In this document: positions 23,642-34,646 of the stretch, piece by piece
Position numbering within the stretch: position 1 is the stretch's first letter
How the letters are laid out: each line of letters starts with the position of its first letter
Assembly: GCA_946811185.2 (NCBI GenBank)
Contig: OX328107.1
Coordinates: forward strand, 26,991,587-27,055,586
DNA: 64,000 nt
Direction of reading: 5' to 3'
DNA from: Hippopus hippopus
Lineage: Eukaryota > Mollusca > Bivalvia > Cardiida > Cardiidae
Made by a program: the position numbers and the translations under genes
Notes under the pieces: generated by a model
The model's input: the letters and a program-made list of their open reading frames with translations, nothing else
The model's database searches: none
What the model was told of the DNA's origin: nothing

Positions 23642-24126
23642 TGAGTGGTGCACTGGCAAAAAGGGGTTTCATGCATCTCTATGATGCTCTGTACCAAGCA
23701 AGTCATCACATAATCATGTATCAATAATAGACATTTTGTCTAACCACCGACTGAACCATGAGGTAGACTGACCTTTTGAAATGCAAAAAAATGACAAGTA
23801 GCAGAAGGTTTCGACCAAGATCAGCAATACGTGCAGGCTGACTTGGTTTCGAAAATTTGCGCAGATGCATTACCTCTTTACCACACAATCCCGAGTTTTA
23901 AATACCCTGAAAGAGAAGGCTTTTGAAAACATTGCTGGAAAAGGAGAAAATGCTGGTAACCAGCATTTTCTCCTTTTCCCACATTGCTTTCTACCCTATC
24001 AAAGAAGGCAGTCACCTTTTGAGCAACAACAATTTTGTCATCTGCAAATGCTTTCAATTTAGTCGAGTCCAATTTTTTTTCCTATAGTAAAGAGTTAAAC
24101 CCTCTCTTCACAGAGCATGGCTCATA
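23642..24126 (-). mobile_element. Family B MITE interrupted by a family A insertion
   Basis: Left end TGAGTGGTGCACTGGCAAAA, GGGGTTTCATGCATC. The hairpin side reads TTTCGACCAAGATCAG, GTGCAGGCTGACTTGG, then GCGCAGATGCATTA. At that point family A begins. After A ends the B terminus resumes with TTAAACCCTCTCTTCACAGAG, CATGGCTCAT. In uninterrupted B copies this place reads GATGCATTAAGCCCC. Confidence 0.9.
23870..24098 (-). mobile_element. Family A MITE, 229 bp, nested in family B
   Basis: It starts TTACCTCTTTACCACACAAT and ends ATAGTAAAGAGTTAA. The centre is GGAGAAAATGCTGGTAACCA, GCATTTTCTCCTTTTCCCAC. The host TTAA is duplicated on both sides (left copy now TTAC). This is the clearest insertion event for family A. 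Confidence 0.9.
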
Positions 24127-24212
24127 CATTTTAGCTGTGTAACGTTACTATCTAGATTTTGCTAAGACATAAGATCCGCCTGCACACCCAGTCTTGGTCT
24201 ACTATTTCCTTA

Positions 24213-25430
24213 ATGTTACAGGGTTGCATCTAGAAATGTTCAAATAGGGGGGCTGGCCCCCATCATCTTCAGAAAAAGGGGGGCACTCCCCCCCCTTTCA
24301 AGTGTACGGGGGGGGGGGAGAGAGACAAATTTCATGGCGGTTCTGATAGTATGGTAAAGGGTTAATGTATTATTTGTTTTTGTCTATGGAAAAATAATAA
24401 TGATTATATCCATTAAAGGGTTATTATATTCTAGTCTTCTTTGTTAAGATGAATGTCTTGTAACTTCTTCTTTAACACTTGTTACAGTATAATCACTGTA
24501 AGACAAGTGGACTAACCCCCATCCTACCCTATCTATCCTACGTTGTTCAACATTTTCATTTCATAAATTCAACGAAATTTTTACCTCAGTGTTAGACTGA
24601 GATTTTAGCTTCCATCTTTTGTTTCATACAGATATTTATGTAAATTCACTACTTAAATTCACTACTAAAGCTGAAAAGACAGTCTAAAGTGCCTCTGTTC
24701 AGACGATGTCAAATAGACATTTTGTTGTGTCATGGGTTTTCGCGCTTTTTTGCATCGATCTTTTTTCATGTCACTTAATTTTTTTAAAAGTATTTCCACA
24801 TGGTATTGCACGAATTTGTCAATAAGGGTTTTAGGTCACTTCAAAACATGTCATTTTACTCTAGATCAGTGCATTGACATCATCATCTCGCTTTTCATTA
24901 CACGCCGGCATGTTAGGTTGTGATAAACGGTGACGTGTGGTCCGTCATATTTAATACTCACTGTTTATGATGGAGTTATTTTCTTTCAAGAATTTTGTAG
25001 CCTTAAGAAATCACTTGTTGCCAGCAGATTCGCCAGTGCGTCATTTTTTGGACACCTTTTTTTCTAAATTGTCCCATTCAGTGATCGAGAGAGTGGGCCC
25101 TGCAGTGAGGCTTTTCGTCTGCATAACACAGATGACAAGCGTCTATTGATATGATCAAAATAATCCGACAGTCTACAATTTAAGTTTACGGTTTTAAGTT
25201 TCAAATGATTATTTGGACGACCATGCAAATTTCGTTTATTTTTATTCCCCCCCCCCAAGTCTTTTTTCCTCTCTTTTTCCCCGATTATGGTGCGCACGAT
25301 CATGCAATTTTTGCAGGCTAGTTCGTTTTAGTGCGGGACTTGGTGCGCAAACAAATTTCGTTTTCGCGGGATTTTTGATTTTGATGCGGGATTTCGGCAA
25401 TCCCGCACTCTAGATGCAACCCTGATGTTA
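24213..25430. mobile_element. Element H: 1206 bp, 16-bp CAGGG inverted ends, 6-bp duplication
   Basis: CAGGGTTGCATCTAGA at 24219-24234 is the exact reverse complement of 25409-25424. ATGTTA flanks both sides (24213-24218 and 25425-25430). CAGGG termini are typical of hAT elements, but hAT duplications are 8 bp and here only 6 are visible. Internal features are G/C homopolymer blocks (24247-24315; a C-run near 25247), a 9-bp-stem hairpin TGCGGGATT / AATCCCGCA at 25385-25407, and several short open frames without a transposase motif. Confidence 0.8.
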
Positions 25431-26094
25431 AGGTTTTATTTTTCATTTTAAGATCATAAATAAGTTTTTGAAAAAGTGATTGTTTTTATTGGTATTATAA
25501 CTATCGTTTTTCACGGTTAATTAGCAAAACGATAGGTTAAAAAGTTTCTTTGATCCTTTTATCTTCAATCCACGCGCAAACCTACCCCTTTGTTTGTTAA
25601 ATAACGTACTATACGCGACTGCCAAAAGCTTACAAGTTTACTTATTTGTTTCCTAGATTTCATTATTACAAAGCTACATGGCACAATGCTTTATCCGAGT
25701 ACACTTGCACGTCACGTGACAAGCGCCGAAAATTGGGATCCAACCCATAACCACCCGCTTTTATTGCAAAGCCATAGAAGACCCAATGCTGCGTTGCTGC
25801 TACTGTTTATCCTACTGATACCGTGTTAATTTCTATTTTCAGGTTTAAAGGAAGATCTCAGCTTTGGTTTTGGAAATACTTGATGACGAAACGATTCTGA
25901 CAGTGAGGCAGTCGAGGATGACTTCTCAAGAGTTAAGCCTCACAACAACATTGTAAAGATTACAGTCGTAACATTTTGGACAGTCAGTCAAAAAAAAAAC
26001 GTTGCATTTCTAGGGCTGGTGTAGATTCGATAATATAGAGAACTATCTTGTACCGTTATCCAATATAAAGCTTTGCTAAACAGTCCAAAGATTT
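25431..26094. other. Unassigned sequence with a possible decayed exon
   Basis: At 25841 an acceptor-like TTCTATTTTCAG precedes a frame with peptide-like words (LKEDLSFGFGNT, then after two in-frame stops RNDSDSEAVEDDFSRVKPHN). It is not open, so I do not call a gene. Confidence 0.3.
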
Positions 26095-26195
26095 CACGAT
26101 TATGTGGAACAAAAAAGTTTTGAAGACATTGTGGTAAAATTGCTGATAATTTGCATTTTAATCTTTTTCCTGACAACAATAATTTCTACCTTTAA
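26095..26195. mobile_element. Family A fragment
   Basis: GTTTTGAAGACATTGTGGTAA, AATTTGCATTTTAATCTTTTTC resemble the A core. There are no ends. Confidence 0.45.
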
Positions 26196-26454
26196 ATATG
26201 AACCCTGACATCAATATAAATGTCCTCTGTGAACGCTTTAAAAATGGGCATGGCTAAAACTTCGCCGTCTGGTTAAAAGACTTATTCCATATTGCCCGCA
26301 GAAGGAGCTGAAGTTGTGCCAAGCAGAAAAGGGCTATTCGTGTTTTGAGGAGTCAAGAACGCTTACCTGCAAGACACTGGTAAAGACAAATTAGTGGTCG
26401 AGTATCGGGGAACTTACCACAGACGGATTAATGAACCTGTGTAAACCAAACGAT

Positions 26455-26635
26455 CCACCGTTTTTACGACCCTGTTGGAGAAGGCTGTTGAGAACATTGT
26501 TGGAAAAAGAAAGACGACAGATCTGTTATCTATTTAAAGACAACTGCCATCATTTGAGCAAGGTTCAATTTATCGTCAGCAAGTAGCCTACTATCAATAT
26601 GAACGTGTCTAAAAATATGTTGTCTAGTAAAGTTA
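26455..26635 (-). mobile_element. Family A MITE lacking the hairpin centre
   Basis: TTACGACCCTGTTGGAGAAG, GAACATTGTTGGAAAAAG on the left and AATTTATCGTCAGCAAGTAG, GTGTCTAAAAATATGTTG, TCTAGTAAAG on the right are A arms. The second hairpin arm is deleted. Confidence 0.65.
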
Positions 26636-27937
26636 GATTATGTGGAATGAAACCCCAGGTTCTTCGATGGTTGGGCTTAGTTCATTCTTTGCTAGCCCTC
26701 GGTGGGCAAGTGATAAAGGAATAAGAAACCGCATGACACGTGCTTGTATATTGTAACATATTCTTTGCATTGTGAATTTTCTGTTCGTGCCAGACGAATT
26801 TCGGCTGAACTGTTGCGGATTGTGGTCTTCTTTATGTCAGTGCTTAAAAATGCATCTTATATGAAGCAGTGTATGATGACGTCACCTTGTTTTTATCTCG
26901 TTAGTATATTAAAGATGCCAAAAGCCAATTCAAGTGTTTTAGTTACTTTTTAACAACCACAATTATTTAAGACAACTGGTTTTCTCGAAAATACCAGTGG
27001 AAACAGTTTTTAGTAATCTGCAGTTCCAAAAGATATTTGTAACCATTTTTCATGTGAAATATGAGTCTGTGAAGAAAGACACTCACTGTGCAGGGTACCG
27101 ATTTATTGAGGATGTACCAGATGTTGGTAGATGTCGTAAATTGTCCACAAACGTCATGTCGTAATACCACACACACGTATTTACTGTTTTGTCTCCTAAT
27201 TAATGGAAACAACTGTGTCCTCGGTCTCGTGAATCAGCTTTACATGTTATTAATGGGAGAAAGTTTGCACATATCATTTATCATCTACGTGATTAATTTA
27301 CATAAGTTTCATATCGCAATGTCACTGGAACAGTATATATACAAACTATTTTAGTACCTCTTTTTTTTTTGGCCTTATCGTGACCGATGACGAGAGCTTA
27401 ACATAATACAGATGTTATTACTTTCATCACCGTAGCATGAGAAATTGGGCTAATTTGTTAGTATCGATTAAACGTAAAACAACAGCCCAATTTCTTTGAC
27501 GTTGAGGACCAAAATTGGGGAAGGCCGAAACATCAGAAATTTCCATTGAACTATGGCGCTACAGAACAGTAGCTCGACAGCAAATGTATAAAGCAATTAG
27601 ATGCAAACCTTTTTTTCTGGTGTAATAAAATGATGAAAGGTGAAAATATTATTCGACATCATTCAGTATTGATTACAAAAATTGCGTAGTCAACAAACTG
27701 AATATGGACGAAAACGACCGAGGCCAGACTGTGGGAACATGCAGATTGTTTTTAGGTAAAGGCCTACTTTTTTTCTCGTAGAACATCCGCATTTAAACGC
27801 CGGATCTGGATTCACGTATCACCTTTTGGTACATACTAGCAGCAGACTATTTTGAAAGCTCTCATAAAAATACGATTTATCAGTTTATGGTCTTATGCAT
27901 TAAAAAAAAAAATGCGGGAAACAAGAGATATTCCGAA
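26636..27937. other. Unassigned sequence
   Basis: No family is recognised. A spaced inverted pair AGAAATTGGGCT / AGCCCAATTTCT lies near 27440-27498. Confidence 0.35.
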
Positions 27938-28166
27938 CCCTTATTTAGCCGACAAAAATTTTAGACGAGTCCATATTGGAAGCATTTGTGCACAAATGAC
28001 AAACTAAATGCCGCTAAAATGATAGCACGTAATTTCAAAACGGAGAAAACATTGTAGGAAAAGGAAAAATGCTGGTTACCAGCATTTTCTCCTTTTCCTA
28101 CAAAGTTTTCTACATAAATTCGAGCGTAGTAATGAAAGTTGTCTGCAGAAGGCATAGAGTTAAAAG
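27938..28166 (+). mobile_element. Family A MITE, strong hairpin
   Basis: Left AACCCTTATTTAGCCGACAA, TTTTAGACGAGTCC; core AAGGAAAAATGCTGGTTACC, AGCATTTTCTCCTTTTCC; the right end is worn (AGGCATAGAGTTAA). The core is far better preserved than the ends. Confidence 0.8.
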
Positions 28167-28312
28167 TAAAAGGGCTTTCTACCAGGTTAGCACAGAGCGC
28201 CCTGGATAAAACTGGGCCTGCTGGGTTATTGCGCGTGGCTGAAAATGGAATCCATGGTTACAGAGGATTAAAATCTGCAACGGTGAAGAAATGAATCAGT
28301 TTTTTTCCCCCT

Positions 28313-28549
28313 TAACTCTTTGCCTGACGACAGTTTGTTTCTAGAAGCACCAATATTAAAGGAACGTTCAGACTACAAATCAAATTGGACACAAATAATT
28401 GGATTTGTCACCTTGAACGGATTGAAAACGTTTACTGGAAAAGGAGAAAATACTGATTACCATCATTTTCTCTTCACACCACCATGATTTCAGAAGTCTT
28501 CCTTCTCGGCATGGAGCATTAACGAAATCGTTTGGTAAAGGATTAAAAT
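28313..28549 (+). mobile_element. Family A MITE, diverged
   Basis: Left CTTAACTCTTTGCCTGACGA; core GGAAAAGGAGAAAATACTG, ATCATTTTCTC; right AACGAAATCGTTTGGTAAAG, GATTAA. Confidence 0.75.
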
Positions 28550-28892
28550 ATGCCACTAAGAATTGTTGGTTATAAGTTGTCTTGGTTCTGTAAGGTACGA
28601 CAGACGAACGAAAAGTTTTTATGCAAGTATAAATGTTGATTCACTTTTTACTGCGGAAAAAATACATTTTATTGACTGTGATGCGACATGAATTTCCGGA
28701 TGAACATAAAAAAATAGTCCGCTTTTGGTATTGCACATGATAGAGGATGGAATCTATGGTACAGACGTTCAAAAATCTACGACTGTGACGAAATTAATCT
28801 AGGTGCCTGTTGTACAAAGTGTACTTACTTGGCTTTCTTTCCTTAAACTGTAAAACCAAAGTATTTGCTTATCATGTGTTGAATATCAATAT

Positions 28893-29075
28893 CAACCCTT
28901 ATCCTGCTAAATAATCTTAAACTTGAATAGTGATATTTAGAACTTATTTTTTGGAGAAAAATATTTCCTAACCTGACAGGGTAAATACAAGATTAGACTG
29001 CACGTTCTGTGCAGTCTGATCTTGATCTACACTGTCCGCAAAATGTGAGTCGCGCTTAGCAGCTTTGTGTTAAAG
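28893..29075 (+). mobile_element. Family D MITE, near complete
   Basis: Left CAACCCTTATCCTGCTAAAT; centre hairpin AGACTGCAC, GTTCT, GTGCAGTCT; then GATCTACACTGTCCGC and GTGAGTCGCGCTTAGCAGC; right GTGTTAA. Confidence 0.85.
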
Positions 29076-29169
29076 GGCACCTATCCCAGTGTTGTTAAAT
29101 AAACACTATTAGGAATACAAATCTGGATGACCACTGTAACAGTAGCGAATTATAGCCTGTCTAAAAAGA

Positions 29170-29340
29170 CCTGGGCCTGTATTCAGAAACTGAATTCTTC
29201 GTCTAAATCTTAACTTAGAAGGTAACACAATTTCTGATTGGCTGAACCTAAACCATAATTATGGTTTAGCTGATCAGAAATTGTGTAGCTTTGAAACTTA
29301 GAAAATTCTTGAAAATCAGGCCAAGAATGTTTGGTTAAGT
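29170..29340. mobile_element. Family C foldback element, copy 3, right end truncated
   Basis: Left end CCTGGGCCTGTATTCAG. The central inverted pair is ACACAATTTCTGATTGGCTG and its near complement, with AAACCATAATTATGGTTT at the exact centre. Outer arms ACTTAGAAGG / AACTTAGAAAATTCTTG are present. The terminal TGAATACGG sequence of the other copies is missing at the right. Confidence 0.8.
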
Positions 29341-30334
29341 TCCCTGATCATTTGTGTGAGCCCTAAGTGTTCGCGTCCAAATATGCAATGGCCGCCGGTA
29401 ATACCATTTCTATTAGAGTAGTTTCCTGTCCGGGAATGTCGAGCGATAAATTCGTAAAACCTCAGACGAACAATTCCACCAGTATCTCGAACCAGACGAA
29501 GTAATTTCTTCATGCAAAAATCCGGATGGCTGCCATGTTTCTCTTATTTACAAAGATAATTAAATTGAACACTAATTCGGACATCCTTTGTCGTCGTCGA
29601 ATTAAGCTGTGGATCATCTCTATTTACTCGAAATAAGATTGAAGCGCCTCGGAATATTAGGCAGATTTCCGCAAACAAATCTTAATCTTTTACACGTGTT
29701 CATCAGAATTATTCCGTGAACCAATGTAAATATTGGAGAATATCAGAATTATACTATTTGCAGCGCGTGCGCAGAGCGTGCGTTTTGATTGAAAAAGTGG
29801 AAGCGGTCATTGTGAAGAATTTATTAATATAAAATCGCTGGAGTTTCCTTCCAATACTAACTAGATTACTTTTATAGCCCACTAATATTTCAGCAGATTA
29901 ATTGGGGATCCCCTAAAACTCCCGGGAAATTAGGCAAAAAGTGGTATAATGCAAAGAAACATGGGCAAAACCGAGCGGACCCAATCGGACTGTAAACGTA
30001 GCCTTTTAGTTCTCCCATTTTGTTAAAACTCATCTATATTTAATTTTATTCCTCTTATCGTTATATGTTCAAAAAAAGATCCATGGTGACAAGCATACTA
30101 CAACGATACTATTGAGTATAACCAAAATTTTTTCATACTATCTTCCACTTAAAGGTACATATAGGCTACATCAGTCAGCTGAAGGTTTGATCACGCACAG
30201 ACCTTATTCACACAACAGAAAGGGAGGCAATGTTGCAAGTGAATGGTAGTGTTTTCCATGAAAAGGAGTACTGTTTATCAATCTTGTGTATATAAAGAAA
30301 ACTTTAGTAGCAAATAATAATAATCCTTGCGTTG
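29341..30334. other. Unassigned sequence
   Basis: No family or exon recognised. A small GGGATCCCC palindrome lies near 29905. Confidence 0.35.
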
Positions 30335-30525
30335 CTATAGGCTGACATGGGTCGAGACTTCTGCTATTTGTAATTTTTCTGCACGTCAAAAGACCATTCT
30401 ACATCCAGATCTAATCGAATGTTAGACAATATGGATTTCATGTGGCCACGACCATGTGATGACTTGCTTGGTATCATGCATCACGCAGATGCATTAAACC
30501 CCCTTTTGCCCGAGCATAGCTCATG
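30335..30525 (+). mobile_element. Family B MITE, left end missing
   Basis: GGCTGACATGGGTCGAGACTT, ACGTCAAAAGACCATTCTAC and the right end GATGCATTAAACCCCCTTTT, GAGCATAGCTCATG are present. Confidence 0.75.
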
Positions 30526-30742
30526 TTTTATACTTTGTAAATTCCAATGAAAAATCGAATTTACAAACAGAAGTAGAAAAGGTGAATCATAGGTTACCTC
30601 TTGCAACTGTTTCGTCTTGAAGACCACTCTTGAAAACATTGAAATAAACGGAAAATTTGTATGTTACAACAATGGGTTAACTTTATTGTTTAAATCAACG
30701 TTACATACAGTGTTTTTTTTTTTTATTGTGAAACACCTTTAA

Positions 30743-30942
30743 TTAACCCTTTACCAATCAATCCCGAGGAAGAAAGTTTTGTAGAAAAATCGAGAACATG
30801 CTGGTAACCAGCATTTTCTGCTTTTTGTACAATGCTTTTTACCTTTTCCAAGACAATTATCAACATCCAAGTCACTTCATTTATGGTCTGCAAAGGTTTC
30901 CATGTGGAAGAGTCTAAAAGTTCGTCTTGTGATAAAGAGTTG
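30743..30942 (-). mobile_element. Family A MITE
   Basis: Left TTAACCCTTTACCAATCAATC; core ACATGCTGGTAACCAGCATT; right GTCTAAAAGTTCGTCTTG, TGATAAAGAGTTG. It is shorter than 229 bp through loss beside the hairpin. Confidence 0.8.
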
Positions 30943-31948
30943 ACTAATTTTGCTTGAAAACGCATTGCCTCAGAATGTCTCGTTGCCAACGGTCTAATTT
31001 AGCGCTTCCATCGAGGCCCCTCCTTCTTCATTCCGTTCAGGAGTTCTAGCCCTGCGCGCTGTCACCGAGTTGCTGGAACTCGGCAAAACTAACGCACTTT
31101 TATATGCGAAATCTTACTTTCTAACGGTAAGTATTTCAGGAGGAGAGGTTGGAGATGTGTGTTGGCCTAACAATCCTTGCTTTTGACAGTAACAATGAAT
31201 GGCAAGGGAATGACTCCATCACAAGCTTTTTCTCTGTCTATCGCAATGTTTTTTTTTTAAATGTAAGATCTATTGATGTCTTTTTTCTGGCTCATGTTAA
31301 TCTGTGTAAAGTTATATTTAGTCGGATCTTAAAAAAAGAAATACTTAGATGGTCTTGCTGCTGAAGTTTCGTCAAACTTGCGTATGATTACATTCGAACA
31401 ACGAAAAAGAGAAATCGCTCTTGCTTTTCAGTGACTACAGAATGAATAGAGACATAATAAATGCGAAGTAGAAATGCATTTCCCTCGCCATATTAAACTG
31501 ACGCAACATTCCAATTACCGGAGCGCTGTTTCCCAACTAAGGCATTAATTTGGAGCACGCGGACCAAAGGTTATGCCTCGTTCTGACATTTCATTTTACA
31601 GGTCATTTATAATGGTTTGACGAGGGTTTGAATGTCAAAACACATTACCGTAATTCAAAAACATGTTGTACCCCAGACTTAAGCACCGCCTGGTGAGAGC
31701 GACCGTTGCTTAACACACAACCTTCGCTTCAAAATGGATGATAATGTCAGCTTGAAAAATATTGAAAATTTAAGTTCATCTTCAATCGTTTGAAAAATCT
31801 GTCTGATACTCAATTTCTAAGACTGCATATCATCTTGGCCAGATTACCCAACACGAAATCTATTACTTGAAACTGATTCTTATTTATTGAAACACATCTC
31901 AGCAGGAGATAGAAGACATCCCTAAAAATATGGGTGATCAACATAGGC
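30943..31948. other. Unassigned sequence
   Basis: No family recognised. The segment 31000-31130 is locally richer in G+C, without a usable frame. Confidence 0.35.
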
Positions 31949-32032
31949 ATTGACTCTTTATCATCTACATTGAAAGCATTTGTAGAGGACAAGGTTAACT
32001 GAACATGGTTCAAATAATGAGATTTGTCTTGA
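31949..32032 (+). mobile_element. Family A left-arm fragment
   Basis: GACTCTTTATCATCTACATT, AAAGCATTTGTAGAGGACAA, GGTTCAAATAATGAGATTTG follow the A left arm, then stop where the next full copy starts. Confidence 0.6.
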
Positions 32033-32261
32033 ACTCTTTTACCACACAACAAAATTTTCGACTTGTCCAAATTCAGAGCATTTGCGGACGACAAACCAAA
32101 GGTGGCTCAAATGAAGAAACTAGCATTCGAATGAGTAGAAAACATTGTGGGAAAAGGAGAAAATGCTGGTTACCAGCATTTTCTCCTTTTCTCACAATGT
32201 TTTCAAAAGCTTTCTTTCTCAGGGTTGTTAAAACTCGGGATTGTGTAGTAAATGGTAAAAA
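32033..32261 (+). mobile_element. Family A MITE, complete hairpin
   Basis: Left AACTCTTTTACCACACAAC then GACTTGTCCAAATTCAG; core GGAGAAAATGCTGGTTACCA, GCATTTTCTCCTTTTCTCAC; right GTTGTTAAAACTCGGGATTG, TAGTAAATGG. The left end here carries the ACCACACAA variant normally seen at the other terminus. Confidence 0.85.
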
Positions 32262-32269
32262 GGACTGAA

Positions 32270-32384
32270 AACGCCCTAGGAGTAGAAAAATGGTCTTTAT
32301 TGGTAGTTTCTTCTTTCCCCGCAATATTTTCAAAAGCCATCTTTCACAGGGTCTTAAAAAGCACAGGATTGTTTCGAAATAGAT
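32270..32384 (+). mobile_element. Family A right-arm fragment
   Basis: CCCCGCAATATTTTCAAAAG, CCATCTTTCACAGGGTC, AGCACAGGATTGTTTCG. Confidence 0.55.
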
Positions 32385-32449
32385 CTAAATGAATGAATTA
32401 AAAAAAAAAAAATCCATCGCACGGGAAGGATGCTCCTTACGAGCAAATT

Positions 32450-32550
32450 ATCAAGCCTCTCGAGATGATAGCTTTTGAAAACATAATCGGAAAAGAACCG
32501 AACACTTCCAAGAAGCAATTGTTCCTTTTCCAACGATGATTTCCATGCCA
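32450..32550. mobile_element. Family A core remnant
   Basis: GCTTTTGAAAACATAATCGG, AAAAG and TTCCTTTTCCAACGATGATT remain. The palindrome centre is lost. Confidence 0.4.
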
Positions 32551-32667
32551 CTGATTTCTTTCCTTAAATTGTTTTGTCTTTGTAAGATTTGCATTAGTGT
32601 TTGGTAGGGATTAATCAAGCCTCTACAGTAATGAACTGTCTGTCAACAGGAAACCATTTCAACAATT

Positions 32668-32909
32668 TTAATCCTTATCATGCTAAGTAACTATAGTGAA
32701 ATTTTCAATTCGATAGAAAAACTGTAAATAATGCTATTTCAAAGCTATGTTTTTGGGAATAATATCGCCTTAATATATTTAATATTAATCTTAATATTTT
32801 CATTTCAAGCTTATTTGTTTAGAAGAAAATATCACTTTCTGTGCAGTCTGATCCTGATCTACACTGCATACAAAAGATCATTGAGTCGTGCTAAGCAACC
32901 TCAGGTTAA
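32668..32909 (+). mobile_element. Family D MITE directly abutting family A
   Basis: Left TTAATCCTTATCATGCTAAG; centre TTTCTGTGCAGTCTGATCCT, GATCTACACTGC; right TTGAGTCGTGCTAAGCAACC, TCAGGTTAA. Its terminal TTAA is the first TTAA of the next A copy. Confidence 0.8.
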
Positions 32910-33134
32910 CCCTTTACCAAACGACAAAATTTTAGACTTGCCCAAATTCAAAGCATTTGCAGACAACAAAATAAACGTGACTCAAAAATTGAAACTTGAC
33001 TTTGGAAGAAAAGAAAACATTGTGGGAAAAGGAGAAAATGCTGGTTACCAGCATTTTCTCCTTTTTCCACAGTGTTTTCAGAAGGCTTCTTCCTCAGGGT
33101 CGTTAAAACCAGGGATTGTTTGCTAAAGGGTTAA
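32906..33134 (+). mobile_element. Family A MITE, 229 bp, inserted at the terminal TTAA of D
   Basis: Left TTAACCCTTTACCAAACGAC, TTTTAGACTTGCCCAAATTC; core GGAGAAAATGCTGGTTACCA, GCATTTTCTCC; right TCGTTAAAACCAGGGATTGT, TTGCTAAAGGGTTAA. One of the best-preserved copies. Confidence 0.9.
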
Positions 33135-33390
33135 CACAAAGATTTCGAACACTCGAAAGCATAATTTAGTATGTCAACTTGCTGTAAGAGTTGGCATGCT
33201 ATTTTAAAAAAAAAATGTTTAAAACGGTTTCTTATCGAGATACAAACTTTGAGTTACAAACTTTTCTGGCAATTTTAGCAACACCCGCTGTTCGTATGCG
33301 ACAAACAGGGTAAAATTGATCAGTTATACTCTAGCCCTCGACAAACATACTTGGCTCGTCGTAATTGACCAAGACAAAAACAAATTGGGT

Positions 33391-33554
33391 TTAATCCGTT
33401 ATTAGGCTGCTAAGCGCGACTCACCGACCTTTTGTGGACAGTTTAAATCAAAGATCAGACTGCACGTATTTTCTCCTAAACAAATAAGTTTGAAATGAAA
33501 ATATTATCACTATCGACTGGAAAGTTTTGTTTGATTTATTTAGCAGGTATTTAA
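33391..33554 (-). mobile_element. Family D MITE, reverse orientation
   Basis: Left TTAATCCGTTATTAGGCTGC, TAAGCGCGACTCACCGACC; AAAGATCAGACTGCACG; right TTTATTTAGCAGGTATTTAA. Confidence 0.8.
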
Positions 33555-34230
33555 GACTTATGACAGTAAGTAAGAAAAGAAACATTGGTGTACTTTAGGA
33601 CTTAGCTGGTAGTTAAGTATCAAAGTTTGCCATGTTAAAAAAAACGATAACAGTAGGAATAAATGAATTAATAAAATTAACAGAAAAAAATATACATAAA
33701 GGAATCAGAACAACATCAAAGGGCAGTTACTCAAAAAGCATTGCCAATAAAGTACGCGTTCCGGTGGGAGGGGCCTAATTGAATCACGTGCTTCGTCAAA
33801 CGTACAAGAGTTCGGCCTTTCAAAGTCCTCAAACAGTCAATCGCCCAGCTGAACTTGGCCCGCCACATGAGACAGATGTACACGGTCTAGTGGTACCCCC
33901 AAGGAAGGAAAGGTCGGTTCGAAAAGTGAAATTTCATTAACTCCGTTTCAGTACATTAGGTTTTCTGGGTTCGATTGGGGTATATTCATTTTCGTTGATT
34001 GGATAGAACGGCAGTTTTGACGGTTCTATTCCAAATCGTCTTTGAACCATTGAACGTACTTTCAGAGAATCTACTTTTACAATTTTTGTCTTCTGTAACA
34101 TCAACAGCTAGAACTGCTACAGAGTAAGCCAAATACTACGATCGCACGAAAGAATGAAAATTAACTGAATTTCTTCGTAACTAAGCTTGCCGCTCTCACA
34201 GATTATTTTTAAAAACACCATCGATGAAAA
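33555..34230. other. Unassigned sequence
   Basis: No family or exon recognised. 33760-33910 is less AT-rich than its surroundings but not open in any frame. Confidence 0.35.
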
Positions 34231-34646
34231 TACACGGCTCAAAAAAATTAAAAGGAACACACATGAATTTCTTTGCCCAAAAGATGTACAGGCTATACCT
34301 GTAAAATCCGCCTTTTTGATATGCCACACAGGCTTTTAAGAGAACCGGAGGTTTCTTTTTTTATTCATGTTTTCTTCTTTCATATGACTTGACAAAAAAT
34401 ATCATCAAAAGATTGGACAAAATACGAGTTACTTAGCAAAACAACAAGGAAAACATTTTTTTTTTTTAATTTTCTTCTTAACGTGGCTTATCAGCATTTA
34501 AAATCAAACAAACGAGAAAAGTAATGAGCCATTTCGTCTGGTAAGAATATAGGTTGGTTTTCAGAGCACAAAGACTGAGTGTTTAGCAAAATAACAGATT
34601 TGAATTTCGGTATTTGTGTGTTCCTTTAATTCTTTTGAGCAGTGTA
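34231..34646. mobile_element. Element G: TA-flanked mariner-like MITE, 412 bp
   Basis: The left end CACGGCTCAAAAAAATTAAA, AGGAACACACA and the right end TGTGTGTTCCTTTAATTCTT, TTGAGCAGTG are inverted repeats of about 30 bp. TA lies on both sides (34231-34232, 34645-34646). GCTCAAAA-AATTAAAGGAACAC ends are known from Tc1/mariner-type elements of many animals. There is no transposase frame. Confidence 0.85.

Noticed and set aside
25841..25990. Exon-like segment after TTCTATTTTCAG
   Set aside because: Two in-frame stops break the frame; peptide-like words alone are not enough.
32731..33126. 131-codon open frame
   Set aside because: It covers the end of a D element and most of a 229-bp A element; several other A copies give similar peptide words (KAFADDK, GKGENAGYQHFLLF) in either orientation.
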